From Planctomycetota bacterium (GTDB taxonomy: Bacteria; Planctomycetota; Planctomycetia; Gemmatales; Gemmataceae), in contig JACOUH010000110.1 of assembly GCA_016177925.1 (NCBI GenBank), forward strand, positions 1-39,574: a DNA stretch of 39,574 bases, read 5' to 3'. Within the stretch, counting starts at the first letter, position 1, and every line of letters starts with the position of its first letter. Both the position numbers and the translations under genes were made by a program. This document shows positions 1 to 5,993 of the stretch, piece after piece. The notes under the pieces were generated by a model, which worked only from the letters and a program-made list of their open reading frames with translations, did not search any database and had not been told where the DNA came from.

Positions 1-301
1 AGAGATCCTGAAACAGGTCGAGGCTGACCTGGTAAAAGCGGGCGCCCTCGGGCGTGAGGTAGTTGGAGCGGATAATGGCGGTGTTACGGCCGGTGCCGCC
101 ACTGCCGAGGTAGCCCTGCTCGAGGACAGCGACGTTGCGGATACCGTGGTCGGTCGCAAGGTAGTACGCCGCCGCCAGTCCGTGCCCGCCACCGCCGATG
201 ATGACGACGTCATACTCGCGCTTGAGGGCCGGCGGCGCGCGGAACATGCGCGGCTCGGGGTAGACCTTGCTCAGAGCAAATTTCAGCAGCCGATACGGCA
301 T
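1..301 (-). CDS. soxB: Sarcosine oxidase beta subunit-like FAD oxidoreductase (5' part, runs off the window)
   Basis: I translated this by hand from an ATG at 301 leftwards; about 100 residues are visible and the gene continues beyond base 1. The start MPYRLLKFALSKVYPEPR is followed by a Rossmann FAD-binding motif, VVIIGGGGHGLAAAYYLA, and then by SGGTGRNTAIIRSNYL, the flavin-proximal segment highly characteristic of the beta subunit of heterotetrameric sarcosine oxidase. The same family includes N-methylglutamate dehydrogenase subunit A (MgdA). Members oxidatively demethylate N-methyl amino acids and pass the one-carbon unit to tetrahydrofolate. The glutamine synthetase of the GlnT/GmaS type and the glutamate-synthase-like FMN protein upstream on the same strand favour the N-methylglutamate role, which is inference. 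The remaining subunits would lie left of the window. Confidence 0.85.
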   Translation of the reverse strand, partial: MPYRLLKFALSKVYPEPRMFRAPPALKREYDVVIIGGGGHGLAAAYYLATDHGIRNVAVLEQGYLGSGGTGRNTAIIRSNYLTPEGARFYQVSLDLFQDL

Positions 302-320
302 GCGGATCCCACAGCCCCGG

Positions 321-545
321 TCAGCTACTACGCTTTGTTAGGCGTTCGATGGCCCCAGGAAGTTGGAGCACGAAACGCAGAGCATTGTTGATCGCTTCCT
401 CCCCCGCGAAGGCCGACGTGAGGTCCGGGTCGATGCGAACCAAATTCGTCCCCGCTGCAAATCGCTTGGCGTACTTTCCCCTTACGCCGCCTTTGAGAGT
501 CGTCTCGTCATATTCCGGCCTCAGTTCGTCATCCACCGGTTCCAT
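321..545 (-). CDS. Small conserved-type protein, possibly antitoxin-like
   Basis: This 74-residue protein starts MEPVDDELRPEYDETTLKG. A strong GAGGAGGGAG ribosome site just upstream of the ATG at 545 decides this start over a GTG-initiated longer frame (611). It has an acidic N-terminus, a central GGVRGKYAKRFAAGTN segment and a C-terminal helix-like stretch. I recall this 'RPEYD...GVRGKY...GTN' pattern from small proteins often found beside toxin genes, but I cannot confirm that here. It lies 19 bases before the soxB start on the same strand. A 28-codon frame (615-529, starting MSDIASSLRLATRRERKLYE) overlaps its 5' end and could be a short partner, with little support. Function unknown. Confidence 0.6.
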   Translation of the reverse strand: MEPVDDELRPEYDETTLKGGVRGKYAKRFAAGTNLVRIDPDLTSAFAGEEAINNALRFVLQLPGAIERLTKRSS

Positions 546-611
546 ATTCTCCCTCCTCGTAAAGTTTGCGCTCGCGCCGGGTTGCCAGGCGGAGGCTGGA
601 GGCGATGTCAC

Positions 612-821
612 TCATGGGGTCATGCTCTCGGCCCGCAGCCGCAACAAGGTGAGGAACTCTTCCAGGTCGACCAACCCTTCCGCCTCATCACGCTCGGGCG
701 GGCTCAGCGGCTGGCCAGCATCCTGACGGTCGAGGAGAGTCTGCAAGCGGGTGGCGACCGCTTCAGGCAGTCGGAACCGGGCCAGGTCGGCGGGGAGATC
801 GACTTCGATGGTCAAGGTCAT
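612..821 (-). CDS. Small acidic hypothetical protein
   Basis: This 69-residue protein begins MTLTIEVDLPADLARFRLPE and has a good GAGGAG ribosome site ahead of its ATG. The C-terminal half is acidic and Leu-rich (PLSPPERDEAEGLVDLEEFL). By recollection, this layout resembles small proteins encoded next to HNH endonucleases in planctomycetes, and an HNH-like gene indeed lies immediately upstream at 878-1273. A toxin-antitoxin-type partnership is inference. Its stop overlaps an ATGA with a 28-codon frame downstream, so translation may continue. No membrane segment or signal peptide is visible. Confidence 0.6.
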   Translation of the reverse strand: MTLTIEVDLPADLARFRLPEAVATRLQTLLDRQDAGQPLSPPERDEAEGLVDLEEFLTLLRLRAESMTP

Positions 822-877
822 AGGAATCTCCTCGTGAGGGTTGTCAGATCATTTTCCCGTTCGCCGAACGGCCAGGA

Positions 878-1273
878 TCAGTTGTCGGTCGCCTTCCTCC
901 AGGCTTCTTGTATCACCGCCGGGAGGTACTGCGGCAGTTCTTTGATGCCAAGTTCTCGCAGCCGACCCATCGAACCTTGCAGATCCAACTCCGACTGCTT
1001 GTTGCAAGTACGCCGGTGAGCTGTGACAGTGTTCTTGTCGCAATCGAGAAACTCAGGCGTCAAGGCCAAGTCGATCACCCCCACGTCGAACCCGATGATG
1101 TGGGCACTTTGCAGCGGGTTCTCAGACGTCCCTGGCCCTCCACATTCTCGGCAAACTGCGGCCTTCGGCCTGCGAATGTACCTCACTGGCTTACGACGAC
1201 AGTAGGTGAGCCATTCAGCTTCCTCCAGGAATATCCTACCGCCAAAACCCAAGTTCCGCTGAACTAGCGACAT
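878..1273 (-). CDS. HNH-like zinc-binding protein
   Basis: This 131-residue protein has a central Cys/His arrangement: C41-x2-C44 (CRECGG), then QSAHIIGF with H58, and a distal AHRRTCNK with H86, C90 and N91. Paired cysteines, a conserved His in the middle and a closing His...Cys-Asn are consistent with the beta-beta-alpha metal fold of HNH nucleases, where the middle His would be the general base. No longer family signature could be recognised, so nuclease activity is inferred. The start is an ATG at 1273. The gene looks less GC-rich by eye than its neighbours. It sits with two small genes between the glutamine synthetase and soxB, as if inserted into that operon. Confidence 0.6.
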   Translation of the reverse strand: MSLVQRNLGFGGRIFLEEAEWLTYCRRKPVRYIRRPKAAVCRECGGPGTSENPLQSAHIIGFDVGVIDLALTPEFLDCDKNTVTAHRRTCNKQSELDLQGSMGRLRELGIKELPQYLPAVIQEAWRKATDN

Positions 1274-1474
1274 GTATCGTCTCCGTGTATGTCAAGTGGT
1301 CCAACTAGGATCAGACTGCGCCGTGCGCGGCCTATTCGGCATCAGTTGATCCATTGGCGGCCCTGCGTGGCTGATTCTGCACCAGTTGATCTGTTGTGGT
1401 CAAGCCTCGTCAGGGCAGCAAGGAAGAAACCGTTTTCCCTCTCGCGTCGTGGAGAGAGGGGGCCACATAGACGC

Positions 1475-2833
1475 TCAAAAGAACGTCAGATACTGATCAA
1501 CTTCCCACTGCGTCACCTGGCGATGATACGCGGTCCATTCACGACTTTTTAGCTCGATGAACTCGTCCGCGATCGGACCGAGCGCTGCCTTGACCACCTC
1601 GTCCTTGCGCAACTCCTCGATCGCTTCGTACAGCGACTGCGGCAGGATGCCGATGCCCTTGCTGCGGATCTCGGCGAGCGAGTGCTCGTACATGTTGCCG
1701 AGGTTCGGCTCACCGGGATCGAGCTTGTGCTCGATGCCGTCCAGGCCCGCGGCGACGTAGACGGCCAGCGCCAGGTAGGGATTGCAGCCCGCCGACACCG
1801 TGCGATCCTCGAAGTGACCGGGGCCGGCGGTGCGGACCATCTGCGTGCGGTTGTTGTCGCCGTAGGTGATGAACGCCGGCGTCCAGGTGAAGCCGCTCCG
1901 CGGAGAGAGCAGCCCGGTACCGAGCTGCAGACGCTTGTAGCAGTTGACCGTCGGGCTCGTCACGGCGCACAGGGCGCGGGCGTGGCGGAACACGCCGCCG
2001 AGGAAGTGGTACGCCGTCGCCGAGCAGCCCAGGCTGCGACGGTCGGCGGCGTCCTCGAACAAAGACTTGCCCGTCTCGGCGTCGGCAAGGTGGTAGTGGA
2101 CGTGCAGCCCGCTGCCGGTGCGGTCACTGAACGGCTTGGCCATGTGCGTCGCAATCGCCCCATACTTCTTGGCGAGTTGCGACGTCGTCATCTTGAAGAA
2201 GGTGATGCGGTCGGCCGTGGTCAGGGCATCGGTGTACTGGAAGTTGATCTCGAACTGAGCGTTCGCATCTTCGTGGTCGGCCTGGTAGACGCCCCAGCCG
2301 AGCTGATTCAGTGTCGTTGTCACTTCCTGCAAGTACGCCATCGCCGGGGCCATCGAGCGGTAGTCGTAGCACGGCTTGGCGAGGCCATCGACCGCGTCGG
2401 GGTCCCACGGAGCGAGGCTGCCGTCCGGCTTGCGGACGACAAGGAAGTGCTCCGGCTCCATGCCGGCGTTGAAGACATAGCCCTTGCGCCGCAGCTCGGC
2501 GAGGACGCGCTTGAGATTGACGCGCGGGCAGAACGGATGCGGCTTGCCATCGACGTACAGGTCGGCGGCAAAGCGAGCCGTGTTCGGCATCCACGGCAGC
2601 GGCGTGCAGGTCGACAGGTCGGCCCGGGCCATCATGTCGTGCGAGTGCGGTCCTTGTCCCGCGCCCCAGACGGCCCCGCCGGCGAAGCCCGCCCCCGCCT
2701 CGACGACGTCGTCAAGACAGGACGCCGGCACCATTTTCACCTTTGCCGCCCCGTGAATGTCGACGAACTGCACCAGCAGGAACTCGATGCCGTCGCGCTT
2801 CAGCCGCTGCCGCATGGCGTCGCGGTCGTTCAT
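1475..2833 (-). CDS. glnT: Type III-like glutamine synthetase (GlnT) / gamma-glutamylmethylamide synthetase (GmaS)
   Basis: This 452-residue glutamine-synthetase-fold ligase couples ATP hydrolysis to amide formation between glutamate and ammonia or methylamine. Visible signatures are the metal-binding GMEPEHF at about 125-130, HEDANAQFEINF, the GSGLHVHYHL ATP/metal loop, and NNRTQMVRTAGPGHFEDRT near the C-terminus. The pattern IEFLLVQFVDIHG...VPAS near the N-terminus and the length match the GlnT/GmaS branch rather than the 470-residue GlnA. The start at 2833 has the ribosome site GGAGAGAGG; an open frame extends upstream to 2959 but runs through a palindrome. The pairing with an MgsC-like protein and SoxB suggests gamma-glutamylmethylamide synthesis, but GlnT and GmaS cannot be separated by inspection. 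The upstream region carries a duplicated version of its start (see findings). Confidence 0.85.
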   Translation of the reverse strand: MNDRDAMRQRLKRDGIEFLLVQFVDIHGAAKVKMVPASCLDDVVEAGAGFAGGAVWGAGQGPHSHDMMARADLSTCTPLPWMPNTARFAADLYVDGKPHPFCPRVNLKRVLAELRRKGYVFNAGMEPEHFLVVRKPDGSLAPWDPDAVDGLAKPCYDYRSMAPAMAYLQEVTTTLNQLGWGVYQADHEDANAQFEINFQYTDALTTADRITFFKMTTSQLAKKYGAIATHMAKPFSDRTGSGLHVHYHLADAETGKSLFEDAADRRSLGCSATAYHFLGGVFRHARALCAVTSPTVNCYKRLQLGTGLLSPRSGFTWTPAFITYGDNNRTQMVRTAGPGHFEDRTVSAGCNPYLALAVYVAAGLDGIEHKLDPGEPNLGNMYEHSLAEIRSKGIGILPQSLYEAIEELRKDEVVKAALGPIADEFIELKSREWTAYHRQVTQWEVDQYLTFF

Positions 2834-2884
2834 GACGATCCTCTCTCCTGCTAAATCGCTACAAGGAAAGGGGCAAGGGGTTGT

Positions 2885-2961
2885 GGGTGTGCCATGCTTT
2901 CGCGGCCCGCGCCGCCGGGGGCAGTGTCCCTGCCGTGGAAGGCCGCGAAAGCATGCCACCC
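2885..2961. repeat. Palindromic repeat upstream of glnT
   Basis: Arms at 2885-2907 and 2941-2961 are inverted copies sharing GCATGCTTTCGCGGCC, separated by about 33 bases. The element lies between the stop of the zinc-ribbon gene (2993) and the glnT start (2833). It could form a hairpin in the operon transcript. Confidence 0.75.
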
Positions 2962-2992
2962 TCCCGCTCGCTCATGATGATCCCCTCTCTCG

Positions 2993-3319
2993 CTAGAACG
3001 TCTCAACCAACTCCTCCCAGGACGAACAAGTCAAAGCGCGCTCGAACATAGTTTTCAACCGCTGTTGCTCAGCAATAGCCTCGATTGCGGCGCGGGTCGC
3101 ACCGCTTACTGGACCGAACCGCCGGGCCCCGGCCCGCAAGAGGCAGTCAATCAACTGCTGCCGTACGGTCTGGGAATTCTCCGCTGGAAACCAGAGCAAG
3201 TGACCACAAGACGGACACGGTGCATCCAGGATGTGCATTGACGGCTCAATCTTCAGGGCATGGCCACACACCGGGCACCGATTCGGACTGCCTTCAGGAG
3301 TCCGTGACGAGATCACCAT
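2993..3319 (-). CDS. Small zinc-ribbon protein in the glutamate-synthase/GlnT operon
   Basis: This 108-residue protein carries two CxxC knuckles: CPVCGH near residue 15 and CPSCGHLLWF near residue 34. They form a plausible rubredoxin-like or zinc-ribbon head of the type that often opens with 'CP.CG..L'. The rest is helical, with AAIEAIAEQQRLKTMFERAL towards the C-terminus. The ATG at 3319 lies 11 bases past the stop of the upstream FMN protein, so both are on one transcript. The longer frame back to 3457 overlaps that gene and is not preferred. I do not recognise a named family. A role in metal or nucleic-acid binding, or as an accessory of the neighbouring enzymes, is inference. Confidence 0.7.
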   Translation of the reverse strand: MVISSRTPEGSPNRCPVCGHALKIEPSMHILDAPCPSCGHLLWFPAENSQTVRQQLIDCLLRAGARRFGPVSGATRAAIEAIAEQQRLKTMFERALTCSSWEELVETF

Positions 3320-3330
3320 AACGCCCCGTC

Positions 3331-4680
3331 CTACCCGCCTGATTCCCCTGGTATCCAGTTGGTGCCTGCCAGCGGCACCTTTGCCATCGCTGCCGCCTCG
3401 ACCGTCAAGGCGGCCAGGTCTTCTCGCTCCAAATTGTGGACGTTCGACTTGCCGCACGCCCGCGCCAGCGTCGTCAGCTCCAGGGTCAGCACCGTCAGGT
3501 AGTTGCTCAGCCGGCGAGCCCCCTCCTCGACGTCGAGCCGCTGCTCGAGCACGTCGTCCTGGGTCGTGATGCCGACCGGACAGCGTCCCGTGTGACAGTG
3601 GTGGCAGAAACCCGGCGCCGTGCCCAGCGCGTGGTACTCCTCCGTCACGTCCGCCCCGCGCCCGCCCGGCCCCGCGGGATGATGAGCGTTGCAGCCCAGC
3701 GCGATTAGCGTTCCCTGGCCGATCGAGACGGCATCGGCGCCCATCGCCAGCGCCTTGGCGACATCGGCACCGGTGCGGATGCCGCCGGAAACCACCAGCT
3801 GTACCTGACCGATGACGTCCATTTCTTCGAGGGCCTCGACCGCCTGGCGCAGCGCCGGCAGCGTCGGGATGCCGGCGTGCTCGATATACACCTGCTGCGT
3901 CGCGCCGGTGCCGCCCTGCATGCCGTCGAGGACGATGACGTCGGCACCGGCCTTGACCGCCAGCTTGACGTCGTTGAAGACACGGGAGGCGCCGATCTTC
4001 ACGTAAACCGGAATCTCCCAGTCGGTCGCCTCGCGCAGCTCCTGGATTTTGATGGTCAGGTCGTCCGGGCCGGTCCAGTCAGGGTGCCGGCAGGCGGAGC
4101 GCTGATCGATGCCGTCGGGCAGGTCGCGCATGCCGGCGACGCGAGCGCTGATCTTCTGACCCAGCAGCATGCCGCCACCGCCCGGCTTGGCCCCCTGGCC
4201 GACAACCACTTCGACGGCGTCTGCCTGACGCAGGTGGTCGGGGTCGAAGCCGTAGCGCGATGGCAGACACTGGTAGACGAGCGTCTTCGACGACCGTCGC
4301 TCTTCCTGGGTCATGCCGCCGTCGCCGGTCGTGGTCGAGGTGCCCATCGCGGACGCGGCCCGGCCGATCGCTTCCTTGGCGTGCGCCGACAGGGCGCCGA
4401 AGCTCATGCCGGCGATGGTGATGGGAATCGCCAGCTCGACGGGCCGCTTGGCCTGGCGCGCCCCGAGAACGGTCTTCGTGACGCACTTCTCGCGGTAGCC
4501 CTCCAGGGGATAGCGCGACAGCGAGGCGGTCAGCAAAATGAGGTCGTCGAAGGTCGGCAGGCGGCGCTTGGCGCCCATGCCGCGGATGTCGTAAACGCCA
4601 CGCTCGGCCGCCTCGTGGATGTAGGCGATCACGTCTCGGTTGAAAGAGTGGCTCTCTTCGTGGTGGCCGTGTTCCGGCAT
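3331..4680 (-). CDS. FMN-binding glutamate synthase-family protein (MgsC / GlxD-like)
   Basis: This 449-residue protein corresponds to the central FMN half of the large glutamate synthase subunit, without amidotransferase or GXGXG domains. Recognisable elements are ITIAGMSFGALSAHAKEAIG, GAKPGGGGMLLGQKIS, VYVKIGASRVFNDVKLAVKAG, and the FMN-phosphate site VVSGGIRTGADVAKALAMGA. These are followed by a cysteine cluster, CHHCHTGRCPVGITTQDD, of the kind that ligates a 3Fe-4S centre. Such split proteins act as glutamate synthase modules or as N-methylglutamate synthase subunit C, with separate subunits A and B. Neither A nor B is encoded immediately upstream, where only a palindrome-rich gap is found. 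The start is an ATG at 4680 with a CAGGAG ribosome site. It is the first gene of the minus-strand cluster. Confidence 0.85.
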   Translation of the reverse strand: MPEHGHHEESHSFNRDVIAYIHEAAERGVYDIRGMGAKRRLPTFDDLILLTASLSRYPLEGYREKCVTKTVLGARQAKRPVELAIPITIAGMSFGALSAHAKEAIGRAASAMGTSTTTGDGGMTQEERRSSKTLVYQCLPSRYGFDPDHLRQADAVEVVVGQGAKPGGGGMLLGQKISARVAGMRDLPDGIDQRSACRHPDWTGPDDLTIKIQELREATDWEIPVYVKIGASRVFNDVKLAVKAGADVIVLDGMQGGTGATQQVYIEHAGIPTLPALRQAVEALEEMDVIGQVQLVVSGGIRTGADVAKALAMGADAVSIGQGTLIALGCNAHHPAGPGGRGADVTEEYHALGTAPGFCHHCHTGRCPVGITTQDDVLEQRLDVEEGARRLSNYLTVLTLELTTLARACGKSNVHNLEREDLAALTVEAAAMAKVPLAGTNWIPGESGG

Positions 4681-4987
4681 GCGCGCAACTCCTGCCCAGC
4701 AATCGGTTCGGCGGCCGGGCGAACCGTCGCCCCGAGTGTTGATGCAGAGCGCGTTCCCAGACCGGCAAGCCCGTTGTCGATCAGTTTGTTTGTTTCAATC
4801 CTCGCCCAACCTTCCGGCCGAGCGCATCCGCCCCTGAGGAAGGACGGTTTCTGGGCGGGCGCGTTTCGTTCGCGGCTTCCAACCCCTCCCCCCGCCCCCT
4901 CCCCGAAACGGAGAGAGGGAGAAAGACCTTCTGCTCCCCCTCTCCTGGCAGGGGAGGGGACGGGGGGAGGGGTTGGCCTCCAAGGGC
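4681..4987. other. Gene-free gap, palindrome only
   Basis: This 307-base stretch lies between the RRM gene and the FMN protein, both on the minus strand. The left part should hold the promoter of the amine cluster, but no convincing -35/-10 pair stood out. The right part is the C/G-rich palindrome at 4881-4974. Confidence 0.6.
4881..4974. repeat. C/G-tract inverted repeat downstream of the RRM gene
   Basis: Two 24-base arms, 4881-4904 and 4951-4974, are inverted copies with one mismatch. They are built of runs of C (or G) such as CCCCTCCCCCCGCCCC. A second, smaller nested stem lies between them. It begins 13 bases beyond the stop of the RRM gene on its downstream side, so it may end that transcript although there is no U-tract. 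A smaller element of similar composition is at 10580-10604. Confidence 0.75.
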
Positions 4988-5338
<351 letters not shown>

Positions 5339-5653
5339 CGAGGGCCTCCTCCAAGGGATGATGAGAGGCACCGCTGCCCGCGGCGGGGCAGCCGCCCCTC
5401 GCGAAATACCGTCGAACGTCGCAAGCCCCCGAGGAGGTGAGGCCACGGCCACGACCCGGCTCAGGAGCCCGCGGAAGGTCATCATACCGGGCGGGGCGGG
5501 CAACGAACAGAAGAAGATCATTCGGCGCTGCGCGGAAAGAGCGCAAGCGACCGGGGTTGCGGGAGCGGCGGGTAAGGGATAAGACTAGGAGAGATCGTTC
5601 CGACGGCCGGTTCTGGCCGGCCCGGCGAGGCCGGTACGCCACAAGGGGGTAAC

Positions 5654-5848
5654 ATGCCACACGACCAAGAAGGGCAGCTGCCGGAAGACCGCCGCCGGGA
5701 GATTTTCCTGGCGCTGGTGGAGGCCCAGGACGCCGGCGCCTCGGCGACCCGCTCGCGCCAGCAGATGGCCGAGCGCTTCGGCGTCACCGAGCAGCAGGTA
5801 CGCGAGATCGAGCGCGAGGGGCTGGACGGCCAGTGGCCGCCCCTGTGA
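5654..5848 (+). CDS. Small helix-turn-helix-like protein
   Basis: This 64-residue protein starts MPHDQEGQLPEDRRREIFLA and is preceded by an AAGGGGG ribosome site. The C-terminal half, SRQQMAERFGVTEQQVREIE, has the spacing of a helix-turn-helix (helix, tight turn at FGV, recognition helix), followed by a conserved-looking GLDGQWPPL end. By recollection this is a small protein common in planctomycete genomes. DNA binding is inference; its target is unknown. It stands alone on the plus strand and is followed at once by palindromic repeats. Confidence 0.75.
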   Translation: MPHDQEGQLPEDRRREIFLALVEAQDAGASATRSRQQMAERFGVTEQQVREIEREGLDGQWPPL

Positions 5849-5864
5849 GACAGACCGCCATTTT

Positions 5865-5979
5865 GTAGCCGCGTTCGCCAGAATGCGGGTCCATCATGCC
5901 CGCGTGCTGGCGAACGCGGCTACGGGAGACATCCCAGAACGCGGGTCCGTCACGCCCGCGTTCGCCAGAATGCGGCTAC
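5865..5979. repeat. Palindromic repeats between convergent genes
   Basis: Arms 5865-5889 and 5899-5923 are inverted 25-mers with two mismatches, starting GTAGCCGCGTTCGCCAGAAT. A second partial copy follows: 5955-5979 again reads CCCGCGTTCGCCAGAATGCG and ends in GGCTAC. The block fills the space between the small HTH gene (plus) and the peptidase stop (minus), where a bidirectional terminator or REP-like element would be expected. Confidence 0.8.
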
Positions 5980-5993
5980 CATCGGCACGTGTC

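Noticed and set aside
2834-2959. N-terminal extension of glnT back to 2959
   Set aside because: It would translate the palindrome region into a Cys/Arg/Pro-rich leader. The ATG at 2833 has a good ribosome site and gives the normal family N-terminus.
4681-4880. tRNA or other structured RNA in the gap
   Set aside because: No cloverleaf, conserved T-loop sequence or riboswitch-like fold was recognised by eye here or in the other gaps. A covariance-model search would settle it.
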